This document shows positions 1-5,184 of a stretch of DNA of 5,184 bases, piece after piece. The translations under genes and the position numbers were made by a program. Under the pieces are notes generated by a model, which did not search any database, was not told the origin of the DNA, and saw nothing but the letters and a program-made list of their open reading frames with translations. The DNA is from an uncultured Peptococcaceae bacterium (lineage in GTDB: Bacteria; Bacillota; Peptococcia; Peptococcales; Peptococcaceae). The stretch lies in contig USPE01000150.1 of assembly GCA_900556545.1 (NCBI GenBank), positions 1 to 5,184 on the forward strand, written 5' to 3'. The first letter of the stretch is position 1, and each line of letters starts with the position of its first letter.

Positions 1-871
1 TGCTCATCAGCTGCTTTCTTTGCCGTTCCACCTCTGCCAGAGCCGCATTGATCTCCCCATTTTTCAAATAGCCTTCCACCCCCAGCAGAAAATTCTTCTC
101 ATCATGAACAATCTTTTTCAACTGCTGATTCTTCTGTATAGATTCTTTGTAAAAGGCCTGCTGCGCCTCATTCTGCTGAAAAACCAACGCTGATTTCAGT
201 TTTTCCTGCTGCAATCTCTCCATCTTTTGAAAAATGTAGAAAATGCCTATATCAAAAATGATCAGCAGACATTCTAATAGTATGAAATACATAAGACCAT
301 GATCCATATCGCGTTTAATTGTTAAATAATCAAAGCTATATGAAATCACCAAGGTAATCAAAAGGAGCGCCAAAAATAATGCACTCCATTGCGGCGTTTC
401 TAATTTTTTAACATAAATACTTTTTGACAATTTCTTTTTCCAAAGAACCCAGAGCGTACCCCATACAATAACAATAAACAGATTGGACAAACAAAGACCA
501 ATCATATAACCTGTGCTTTCACCCGGAATCCTGTAAATATTGTAACTGAACATAGTTAAGAAAAAAGCAACGATGGTTTCTATCATAACTGATAAACTGG
601 TAAAAAACACAACCAGTAATAACTTAAAAAGAAAACTTCCTCGCCAGATGGTACTCAACAGCATATAAACCAATATTGCTGCTATTGTTTTTTGATATGC
701 CTCCGGTAAATAAACAGAACTGCAATAATATAGTGTAATGGCAACAACATAAATCACAGCACTAACATATTTGTTCACAACTCGTTCACCAGAGAAATTA
801 TAAAAATATACCGTGAGCAGAATTACATTCAACACAACAGCAAGAAAATCCAGTACATCCACCAAACTCAT
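1..871 (-). CDS. GHKL-family (AgrC-like) membrane sensor histidine kinase, N-terminal part, cut by window edge
   Basis: The reading frame runs on the minus strand from an ATG at 871-869 to the left edge without a stop, giving 290 residues. Residues 1-215 are very hydrophobic, with about six candidate membrane helices (roughly 4-24, 34-52, 62-106 as one or two, 121-144, 163-180 and 192-214). Next comes a Gln/Lys/Glu-rich, coiled-coil-like linker (about 215-255), then KKIVHDEKNFLLGVEGYL. This matches the H-box of GHKL sensor kinases (HDxKN, followed by a stretch ending in Gly-x-Ile). His256 is the likely phosphoacceptor. Proteins of this architecture (AgrC, ComD and relatives) sense peptides or membrane signals and phosphorylate LytTR-type response regulators. 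The HATPase domain, and any regulator gene next to it, would lie to the left of the window. The start is backed by AGGAAAGGTG 8 nt upstream. The ligand is unknown, and no agrB or agrD homologue is visible. The family call is firm; AgrC-like is an inference. Confidence 0.85.
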   Translation of the reverse strand, partial: MSLVDVLDFLAVVLNVILLTVYFYNFSGERVVNKYVSAVIYVVAITLYYCSSVYLPEAYQKTIAAILVYMLLSTIWRGSFLFKLLLVVFFTSLSVMIETIVAFFLTMFSYNIYRIPGESTGYMIGLCLSNLFIVIVWGTLWVLWKKKLSKSIYVKKLETPQWSALFLALLLITLVISYSFDYLTIKRDMDHGLMYFILLECLLIIFDIGIFYIFQKMERLQQEKLKSALVFQQNEAQQAFYKESIQKNQQLKKIVHDEKNFLLGVEGYLKNGEINAALAEVERQRKQLMS

Positions 872-879
872 TTCAATAA

Positions 880-889
880 CACCTTTCCT
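880..889 (-). promoter_or_regulatory. Ribosome binding site of the sensor kinase
   Basis: Read on the minus strand the sequence is AGGAAAGGTG, a purine-rich Shine-Dalgarno element 8 nt before the ATG at 871. It fixes the start of the kinase, which is otherwise open to the window edge. Confidence 0.7.
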
Positions 890-1038
890 ATGTTCTTTCT
901 CATAAAAATGACTATATCCAAACCAGAGCAAACAGCCTAATCAATCTTGCCTCTGCCGAACCGAATTTTTATCATGGCATTCTCATTTGTCCGCAAAAGT
1001 TCCAAACAGCACAACGATCCTGTCCGGTCATTGTTCCT

Positions 1039-1068
1039 ATCATACAATATTATTTGGAATAAAATCAA
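1039..1068 (-). promoter_or_regulatory. Candidate sigma-A promoter for the sensor kinase
   Basis: On the minus strand, TTGATT (1068-1063) and TATGAT (1044-1039) are separated by 18 nt. They match the -35 consensus at 4 of 6 positions and the -10 at 5 of 6. Transcription would start near 1032 and give a leader of about 160 nt before the kinase ATG. This is the best promoter-like pair seen on this strand in the intergenic region, but the area is AT-rich and chance matches are easy. Confidence 0.4.
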
Positions 1069-1165
1069 CTGTACAATAACATAATCAAAAAATGATTTCT
1101 TTTTCTCTGCAACTTAATAAAACATTTATTATTTTTGCTCTTGTTTGCCATTGATAACAAAGGGA

Positions 1166-1194
1166 TTGCTTTCGCTGCATTTTATTGTTATGCT
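1166..1194 (+). promoter_or_regulatory. Weak candidate promoter for the 60-residue membrane peptide
   Basis: TTGCTT (1166-1171) and TATGCT (1189-1194) are separated by exactly 17 nt. They match consensus at 3 of 6 and 4 of 6 positions, so an activator would probably be needed if this is real. The spacing is ideal and the location, about 40 nt upstream of the ribosome binding site, is sensible. Other TA-rich hexamers nearby (for example around 1200-1207) are alternatives. Confidence 0.25.
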
Positions 1195-1222
1195 TATCTT
1201 ATAGATATTCTCTCATACCCAT

Positions 1223-1229
1223 AAGGAGG
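1223..1229 (+). promoter_or_regulatory. Strong ribosome binding site of the 60-residue peptide
   Basis: AAGGAGG sits 8 nt before the ATG at 1238. It is a near-perfect anti-16S match and the main reason to accept this short gene as real. Confidence 0.8.
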
Positions 1230-1237
1230 CGCAACCA

Positions 1238-1420
1238 ATGAATCATCTCAACAGCATAAAAAAATGGTTATACCTGGCTGTATTTACCGCTGACCTACTA
1301 TATCTGCTTGTGGTCTTTTTTATCGAAAACCTGCAAATACGTACACCGCTGGGATATTTCTTATTATGTATCAGCATTGTTTTGCCCCTCTTTACCCAAT
1401 TTTTTGATGACAATGACTGA
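1238..1420 (+). CDS. Small two-helix membrane peptide, unrecognised
   Basis: This is a 60-residue protein of a family I do not recognise. It has a short N-terminal part with two lysines (MNHLNSIKK), a hydrophobic stretch at about 10-29, a short polar link (ENLQIRTP, 30-37), a second hydrophobic stretch at about 38-56, and an acidic tail DDND. That layout fits a small integral membrane hairpin protein. AAGGAGG lies 8 nt before the ATG, one of the best ribosome binding sites in the window, and a clear terminator follows 56 nt after the stop, so it looks like a real monocistronic gene. It is divergent from a peptide-sensor-type kinase. A single Cys44 and the acidic C-terminus faintly recall AgrD autoinducer precursors. 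However, the hydrophobic stretch and the 16 residues after the Cys do not fit the usual short thiolactone core, so I do not call it AgrD. Confidence 0.65.
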   Translation: MNHLNSIKKWLYLAVFTADLLYLLVVFFIENLQIRTPLGYFLLCISIVLPLFTQFFDDND

Positions 1421-1475
1421 CATTCTCTTGATTGCCGTCAACAAAATACACCGGAAAAAACACACCATACAATAC

Positions 1476-1526
1476 AAAAGCGTACTCCCTACATGGAACC
1501 AATTCAAATGAGGAGTGCGCTTTTTT
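1476..1526 (+). terminator. Intrinsic terminator after the small membrane peptide
   Basis: The arms AAAAGCGTACTCC (1476-1488) and GGAGTGCGCTTTT (1512-1524) form a 13-bp stem with one U-G wobble around a 23-nt loop. The run of six T's at 1521-1526 partly pairs with the A's at the stem base and provides the U-tract. It ends the 1238-1420 transcript and insulates the downstream operon. Because the stem begins with A's, it may work weakly on the other strand too. Confidence 0.85.
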
Positions 1527-1562
1527 CATTCATCTCACTTTAAATCATTTATTCTAATCTTG

Positions 1563-1591
1563 TTGAATATTCTGTCAATCTGCGTTATACT
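1563..1591 (+). promoter_or_regulatory. Candidate sigma-A promoter of the secreted-protein operon
   Basis: TTGAAT (1563-1568) and TATACT (1586-1591) are separated by 17 nt and match the consensus at 4 of 6 and 5 of 6 positions. This is the best plus-strand promoter in the window. Transcription would start near 1598 and leave a leader of about 170 nt before the first stalk-protein gene. It lies after the terminator of the previous gene, as expected for an independent unit. Confidence 0.55.
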
Positions 1592-1625
1592 ACTATTAAC
1601 AATTTGTAGAATATCTTATCACTAA

Positions 1626-1751
1626 GCAGATGTCATTGCCGCCAATGCACAATTTGAAAATAAAATCATACCGGAGCTGAACATATTTGGAACATCTTAT
1701 TATTCAAGTCCCAGTGTTGTAAAAACGCACTCATACATTCTGATTCAATAA
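1626..1751 (+). pseudogene. Possible gene remnant or untranslated leader, 41 open codons without a start
   Basis: Between a TAA at 1623-1625 and a TAA at 1749-1751 one frame stays open for 41 codons. It reads like protein (ADVIAANAQFENKIIPEL, then NIFGTSYYSSPSVV and KTHSYILIQ). It has no ATG, GTG or TTG start with a ribosome binding site, and the proposed promoter lies just upstream. It may be the tail of a decayed gene or simply part of the leader of the next operon. An open run of this length can also occur by chance, so the call is tentative. Confidence 0.2.
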
Positions 1752-1898
1752 AAGGAGCTGACCTACTATGCACAAAAAATTAATCGCAACTACTATTTTA
1801 TCCGCTTTTCTCTGCACCTTCTCCCCCACTCCGGCGGCACTAGCTGCGGATACAGTGCAGGTGACACTGCCCGACTTTACTGTTACGCTGAACGGACA
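1751..1898 (+). repeat. Direct repeat copy 1: shared ribosome binding site, signal peptide and start of first stalk repeat
   Basis: This 148-nt stretch aligns without gaps to 2791-2938, 1040 nt downstream. I count 8 mismatches, about 95% identity. It spans AAAGGAG and its 10-nt spacer, the whole signal peptide and the first residues of the mature protein. Identity falls sharply right after it. Confidence 0.9.
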
Positions 1899-2778
1899 AT
1901 CCACCAACAATGATTACAGCAAGTATCCGTTGTTGGTGTACAAAGACATTACCTATTTTCCCATGACTTATTACGACTGCCGCCTGCTGGGTATCAAAAC
2001 CGATTGGACAACGGATACCGGCTTACTCATTGACAAAAACGAGGATTACTTCTATGAATACATGCGGGAAGTGAACGATAGCAAAAACGCCCGCAAGCAG
2101 ACCGCTAAAATTGCTGACGGAAAAATCACCGTCAATGGCAAAGTTATCGACAATAGCAAAGAAGAATATCCGTTGCTGGTGTTCCGTGATGTGACATACT
2201 TCCCGCTCACATGGCGCTTCGCCGTCAACGAATTAGGCTGGCAGTATCGATTTAACCAGCAGGAAGGTTTAGTTATCGACAATGATAAGGTGAAATTAGA
2301 GAATCCAAATGAATGGACTTACGTTAACGAAGGCTATGGTGGTGAGATGGGTAAATATCCTCCAATCACTGTCGATAGTTATCTACTCACCAACACGCAA
2401 TCAATTTCAAAAAAAGAATACTTGGAAAACTATTTGCTTAGAACAGACATTAATTTTTACAACGTAACCAACAAAGACATTTATTTGAAAGACTTTACTC
2501 CGCTGAAATATTGTATTTACAAACCAATGCAAGACCGAGAAGAATTATTGTACTGGCAGTTGGCGCCGTCCTACAACGGTTTATTGAAGGATTCCTGCTA
2601 CTGCACGTATGAGATGTACGTTAAGTTTTGGAAAACTGTACCATTGGGCAAATATACCGTAGTAGTGCAGGCCCCAACTTACACCAACTATCAGGATATA
2701 TCCACCGAAAAATGGTATCAGGAAGAAACGCAATTTTATTACGGTAAATCGAAAACTACATTTGATTTGATAAAATAA
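1768..2778 (+). CDS. Secreted protein with two copper-amine-oxidase-N-like stalk repeats and a beta-rich C-terminal domain
   Basis: The 336-residue protein starts with a Sec signal peptide: MHKK, a hydrophobic core, then an ALA-type site with likely cleavage after Ala26. Cys16 is not in a lipobox, so it is not a lipoprotein. Two related repeats follow, about residues 31-89 and 114-172, each with a V(T/N)LNG- or TVNGK-type strand, YPLL, a D(I/V)TYFP(M/L)T motif and a closing GL-x-I-D. These match the 'copper amine oxidase N-terminal-like' stalk domain, common in exported proteins of Bacillota and thought to act as a structural or wall-associated module, not an oxidase. Residues about 180-336 are rich in Tyr and beta-strand-like segments (TDINFYNVTNKDIYLKDF, VPLGKYTVVVQAP) with a CYC pair at 277-279. 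The layout loosely recalls BsuPI or Ig-like beta-sandwiches, but I cannot name it. AAAGGAG lies 10 nt before the start. The C-terminal part looks more AT-rich than the stalk. Function is unknown; it is probably cotranscribed with the next gene. Confidence 0.85.
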   Translation: MHKKLIATTILSAFLCTFSPTPAALAADTVQVTLPDFTVTLNGQSTNNDYSKYPLLVYKDITYFPMTYYDCRLLGIKTDWTTDTGLLIDKNEDYFYEYMREVNDSKNARKQTAKIADGKITVNGKVIDNSKEEYPLLVFRDVTYFPLTWRFAVNELGWQYRFNQQEGLVIDNDKVKLENPNEWTYVNEGYGGEMGKYPPITVDSYLLTNTQSISKKEYLENYLLRTDINFYNVTNKDIYLKDFTPLKYCIYKPMQDREELLYWQLAPSYNGLLKDSCYCTYEMYVKFWKTVPLGKYTVVVQAPTYTNYQDISTEKWYQEETQFYYGKSKTTFDLIK

Positions 2779-2790
2779 TTGAAGATATTC

Positions 2791-2938
2791 AAAGGAGCTG
2801 ACCTGCTATGCACAAAAAATTCATCGCAACTACTATTTTATCCGCTTTTCTCTGCACCTTCTCCCCCGCTCCGGCGGCATTGGCTGCGGATACAGTGCAG
2901 GTAACGCTGCCCGGCTTTACTGTTACGCTGAACGGACA
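2791..2938 (+). repeat. Direct repeat copy 2 of the signal-peptide cassette
   Basis: This is the second copy of the 148-nt segment at 1751-1898. It again begins exactly at the AAAGGAG ribosome binding site and ends in the first stalk repeat. Changes within the coding part give only five altered residues (for example Leu5 to Phe, Thr21 to Ala and Asp36 to Gly); several others are silent. Confidence 0.9.
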
Positions 2939-4460
2939 GGTGATTGACAACAGTTATCGCCAGTATCCATTACTGGTATATAAAGATATCACTTATTTTC
3001 CCATGACCTATTACGACTGCCGCTTTTTGGGCGTAGAAACAGACTGGACACGGGAGAATGGGCTGCGTATCAAAGCCTCTGATCTGGTGGGCGCATACCA
3101 TAACCAAACCCAAAAACAAAAAAATAAACGTCAGGATTCTGCTCAGGTTGCCGCAGGCGCCATCACAGTCAACGGCAAAAGCATCAATAACAGCAAGGAA
3201 GAATATCCGTTGCTGTCATACAGGAATGTTACCTATTTTCCGCTAACCTGGCGCTTTGCCGTCAATGAGTTTAACTGGCAGTACAGCTTTGACAATCAAA
3301 AAGGATTGCAAATTAACGCCGACGACAGTCAAACCAGCAACGTTATTTTAAAAGATGCCAAACAATCTGCCAATGAATTTGATTCCTTTTCCTTTGCCAT
3401 TGACACCAAATATCTCTATTATCAAGGGGAAAAAGGCACTGTTTATCGCCGTCCGTTAAACGCTCTGCGGGACGACAAACAACGCAAAACCGTTTACAAC
3501 ATCCCTTATGAAGCTTCCACCTATTTTGAAGGATACCGTACTGCCAATCTACAAGAGTCTATGGGGAAAATTTATCTTAGTTATCATTATGGCGGCGCTA
3601 TCATGGGACATGATAGGTTGTACCGGATTGATGAAACTGCTGTTTCTGAAGAATTGAACTGGTATCAATACAGCCCTTACCATGATTTTGGAGATTTCCA
3701 GATACAGACAATGGGAGTTGGAGTAGCCGGACCCATGTGGGGACCTATGCGTTTAACAGAGGCGTCAGGCAGTAGAGAAATTGGCCAACAAGATTATTAC
3801 TACAGCTTGGATCAAGAAAATACGCCGCCTTACGACAGCGCCAAAAATCTGCTTTATGTGGAGGCCTATCCCCGTGATGAAAACAGCGGGAATCTGGAAC
3901 GAGGTTATCTATTTGCCATGGACTTGACTAGCGGCAAAATGACGCAGTTGCTTTCGGAGTCCATTACATCTTATAGCTATAACAATGGTACTATTTACTA
4001 TACCACCTATCTGAATGAAGCAGATGCAGCGGCGCGGAACCGTGAACGCCACGCACTTTCTGTGTTAAACTTGAGCAACCATCAAACGCAGAAAATTGCC
4101 GACGCTGCTTCTTGGGACAACGCTTACAGCTATGTCAGCGCTGCCAATGGGGTGTATTATCGTCCGAATGGTGCCGATGGACTTTATTTCTGGAATAAAC
4201 ATACAGGTGTTTCGGAACCAATTAACAAAGGTGCCAGTGTCACCGCTCTGTATAGTCAAAACGGTTATGTGATTGCGCACTTTGCCGAGACACCTCAAAA
4301 TCCCTATCGGCTTATGGTTTTCGCTCCATCCGGCAAAACGATGAAACAAGTCTGCGCTACTGCCGATGTCAGCGACAAAGCGGTCATCAATGAAAATGGT
4401 CTGCTGCTCTATCGGCTCAGCGGCACCAAGCAATTGGTTATGACACAACTGCCAACTTAA
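2808..4460 (+). CDS. Secreted protein with two copper-amine-oxidase-N-like stalk repeats and a DUF5050-like beta-propeller
   Basis: This 550-residue paralogue of the upstream gene starts 29 nt after it, with AAAGGAG 10 nt before the ATG. The signal peptide (likely cleavage after Ala26) is almost identical to its neighbour's. Two stalk repeats follow at about 31-90 and 114-171, with the same YPLL and TYFP(M/L)T motifs, joined by a Gln/Lys-rich linker (99-110). From about 185 to 548 there are six or seven repeated strand patterns: DTKYLYYQGEKGTVYRRPL, GKIYLSYHY, NLLYVEAY, GTIYYTTYLNEA, NGVYYRP and NGLLLYRL. This alternation of 'x-x-IYY' strands with turns and a 'gadliYr-ld' strand is typical of DUF5050 or WD40/PQQ-like propellers of exported Bacillota proteins. 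Such propellers usually bind ligands or partners; no catalytic motif is visible. It probably acts outside the cell, perhaps in the wall. The propeller call is inferred from pattern, not from a profile search. Confidence 0.85.
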   Translation: MHKKFIATTILSAFLCTFSPAPAALAADTVQVTLPGFTVTLNGQVIDNSYRQYPLLVYKDITYFPMTYYDCRFLGVETDWTRENGLRIKASDLVGAYHNQTQKQKNKRQDSAQVAAGAITVNGKSINNSKEEYPLLSYRNVTYFPLTWRFAVNEFNWQYSFDNQKGLQINADDSQTSNVILKDAKQSANEFDSFSFAIDTKYLYYQGEKGTVYRRPLNALRDDKQRKTVYNIPYEASTYFEGYRTANLQESMGKIYLSYHYGGAIMGHDRLYRIDETAVSEELNWYQYSPYHDFGDFQIQTMGVGVAGPMWGPMRLTEASGSREIGQQDYYYSLDQENTPPYDSAKNLLYVEAYPRDENSGNLERGYLFAMDLTSGKMTQLLSESITSYSYNNGTIYYTTYLNEADAAARNRERHALSVLNLSNHQTQKIADAASWDNAYSYVSAANGVYYRPNGADGLYFWNKHTGVSEPINKGASVTALYSQNGYVIAHFAETPQNPYRLMVFAPSGKTMKQVCATADVSDKAVINENGLLLYRLSGTKQLVMTQLPT

Positions 4461-4511
4461 CATGCCGCTTCAAAGGGGAGATAGATTACACATTCCTATT
4501 TTTCCCATTAA

Positions 4512-4587
4512 AACAAAAACAAGCATATCCCAGAGCATTCAAAACGCTTTCGCAAAAGCGGCTCTGTTGGATATGCTTGTTTTTGTT
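4512..4587. terminator. Long hairpin, probable bidirectional terminator between convergent genes
   Basis: A perfect 19-bp stem pairs 4512-4530 with 4569-4587. Inside it, CAGAGC (4531-4536) pairs with GCTCTG (4561-4566) and CGCTTT (4545-4550) with AAAGCG (4555-4560) around a CGCA loop, leaving small internal bulges. Read on the minus strand the stem ends in a T-rich tract (TTGTTTTTGTTTTA), good for terminating the acetyltransferase transcript. On the plus strand it ends in TTGTTTTTGTT and follows the secreted-protein operon by about 50 nt. The size is large for a simple terminator. Confidence 0.8.
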
Positions 4588-4591
4588 CTGC

Positions 4592-5140
4592 TTATTGAGG
4601 GACGTCGGTCCCCTGGCTGTCGATTCTATAACTGCTGTTTTCTTTTAACCACACCATATCATAAGCCGCCCAATCTCTGCCCTGCCACTGCAATGCTGCC
4701 GGATGACAGGCTTCATCCACAAAGCCGAGTTTCTGATAACACTTCCGCGCAGCAGTATTTTCGGCAAATACCCGCAAAGTGATGCGCTCCATCTGCAATA
4801 AATCGACGGCATAGCCAATGGCCTGCTGCAGCATTTGCGTGCCATATCCTTTGCCTCTGCTTTGGTTGGTGACCACAATAAAGCAAAAATGAATCCGCTT
4901 CTGTTGGTAATCCGCCTTTGTCATGCACAAAAAGCCCACCGGCTCGTTTAATTCATCTATGGCAGTGAGCAACATGGTGCGGGGCTGCTGCAACTGCTCC
5001 GCTGCAAAATTCTGAAACTGCTCCCTGGTCAGCGGCCACTGCATACGCCCGGCAGACCACAGAAACAGCTGTCTTTCATCCTCCAGCCAGGCAGCAATTC
5101 GCTCCGCATCACTGCTTTGATATGCGCGCAAACGCAACAT
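4592..5140 (-). CDS. GNAT-family N-acetyltransferase (RimJ/RimL-like)
   Basis: This 182-residue enzyme fits the GNAT fold. It begins LRLRAYQSSDAERIAAWLED, the usual first strand and helix of RimJ/RimL-type members. Next come EPVGFLCMT (about 66-74, beta4-like), the acetyl-CoA pyrophosphate loop QSRGKGYGTQML (93-104, pattern Q-x-x-G-x-G at 93-98), and the motif-B segment RVFAENTAARKCYQKLGF (123-140) with Asn128, Tyr135 and Gly139-Phe140. Such enzymes move an acetyl group from acetyl-CoA to an amine on a small molecule, protein N-terminus or antibiotic; the substrate cannot be told from sequence. The core would normally end near YDMVWLKEN (160-168); the last 14 residues, SSYRIDSQGTDVPQ, run over a palindrome and look like an added tail. 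GGAG lies 11 nt before the ATG. It is convergent with the secreted-protein operon and seems unrelated to it. Confidence 0.9.
   Translation of the reverse strand: MLRLRAYQSSDAERIAAWLEDERQLFLWSAGRMQWPLTREQFQNFAAEQLQQPRTMLLTAIDELNEPVGFLCMTKADYQQKRIHFCFIVVTNQSRGKGYGTQMLQQAIGYAVDLLQMERITLRVFAENTAARKCYQKLGFVDEACHPAALQWQGRDWAAYDMVWLKENSSYRIDSQGTDVPQ
4599..4612. repeat. REP-like short palindrome inside the end of the acetyltransferase gene
   Basis: GGGAC (4599-4603), GTCG (4604-4607) and GTCCC (4608-4612) make a 5-bp GC-rich hairpin with a 4-nt loop, just inside the stop codon. Short palindromes of the GGGAC-GTCCC type are repeated many times in some Bacillota genomes. Here it encodes part of the atypical C-terminal tail (GTDVP). 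Only one copy is in the window, so its repetitive nature is inferred. Confidence 0.4.
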
Positions 5141-5168
5141 TTGGCATCACACTCCAATCTTTCTGATT

Positions 5169-5174
5169 ATTATA
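5169..5174 (-). promoter_or_regulatory. Candidate -10 element of the acetyltransferase promoter
   Basis: The minus strand reads a perfect TATAAT here, 28 nt upstream of the ATG at 5140. Its -35 would fall near 5192-5197, beyond the window. Transcription would start close to 5162, giving a leader of about 20 nt that still includes the GGAG at 5152-5155. Confidence 0.45.
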
Positions 5175-5184
5175 GAATTAGTGT

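Larger units (their letters stand above)
872..1237. other. Divergent intergenic region between sensor kinase and small membrane peptide
   Basis: This 366-nt non-coding stretch separates two divergent genes. It is more AT-rich from about 1040 rightwards. It holds a fair minus-strand promoter candidate (1039-1068) and a weak plus-strand one (1166-1194). A 7-bp perfect inverted repeat, ATAACAA at 1154-1160 and TTGTTAT at 1185-1191, flanks the plus-strand -35. A single LytTR-like half-site, ACAGTTGAT, lies on the minus strand at 1072-1064. I see no convincing gene, RNA or terminator in it. Confidence 0.6.

Noticed and set aside
1238..1420. AgrD-type autoinducing peptide precursor
   Set aside because: The single Cys44 is followed by a long hydrophobic stretch, not a short ring and charged recognition tail, and no AgrB-like gene is in view.
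1413..1511. A 32-codon frame overlapping the end of the 60-residue peptide gene and running into the terminator
   Set aside because: It has no ribosome binding site, its sequence is basic and unremarkable, and its stop lies in the loop of the terminator hairpin.
1308..1511. A 67-codon frame on the plus strand overlapping the small membrane peptide
   Set aside because: It is out of frame with the gene that has the strong AAGGAGG site and lacks its own ribosome binding site.
1645..1680. An 11-codon upstream frame beginning ATGCACAA, like the start of both stalk genes
   Set aside because: It has no Shine-Dalgarno element and similarity to the stalk-gene start ends after 8 bases. The GGAGCTGA at 1673-1680 also resembles their ribosome binding site, but the order and spacing are wrong for a third copy.
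1768..2778. A true copper amine oxidase
   Set aside because: Only the N-terminal stalk-like repeat is present; there is no catalytic domain or topaquinone-site motif in either paralogue.
4065..4463. A 132-codon minus-strand frame antisense to the propeller gene
   Set aside because: It lies within a well-supported secreted-protein gene, and its protein shows no family features.
4462..4782. A 106-codon plus-strand frame after the secreted-protein operon
   Set aside because: It crosses the long hairpin and then runs antisense to the acetyltransferase. Its sequence looks like a shadow of that gene and the terminator.

Overview
The window looks like a chromosomal segment of a low-to-moderate GC Bacillota bacterium. 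The signs are strong AGGAGG-type ribosome binding sites, a GHKL (AgrC-like) sensor kinase, and secreted proteins built on copper-amine-oxidase-N-like 'stalk' repeats with a propeller-like C-terminus. I suspect Clostridia or Negativicutes but cannot settle the genus from the sequence. There are no RNA genes, CRISPR arrays or recognisable transposase genes.

Layout. (1) Positions 1-871, minus strand: the N-terminal 290 residues of a multi-pass membrane histidine kinase. It is cut by the left window edge just after its H-box, so its ATPase domain and any response regulator lie outside. (2) Positions 872-1237: a divergent intergenic region with a fair minus-strand promoter candidate and a weak plus-strand one. 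(3) Positions 1238-1420, plus strand: a 60-residue two-helix membrane peptide with an excellent ribosome binding site, followed by a strong intrinsic terminator at 1476-1526. (4) Positions 1527-1767: a promoter at 1563-1591 and a leader of about 170 nt. (5) Positions 1768-2778 and 2808-4460, plus strand: two tandem secreted paralogues, 29 nt apart and probably one operon. They share a signal peptide and two stalk repeats but carry unrelated C-terminal parts: a short beta-rich domain in the first and a predicted beta-propeller in the second. (6) Positions 4512-4587: a long hairpin between convergent genes, probably a bidirectional terminator. (7) Positions 4592-5140, minus strand: a GNAT N-acetyltransferase whose last residues run through a short REP-like palindrome. 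Its promoter is partly beyond the right edge.

Functional links. The sensor kinase and the small membrane peptide form a divergent pair that could be a signalling unit, but only adjacency supports this. The two secreted paralogues look like one exported module with interchangeable C-terminal cargo. Their first 148 bp, including the ribosome binding site, are about 95% identical in DNA while the rest has diverged. This is the most unusual feature of the window. The acetyltransferase appears unrelated to its neighbours.
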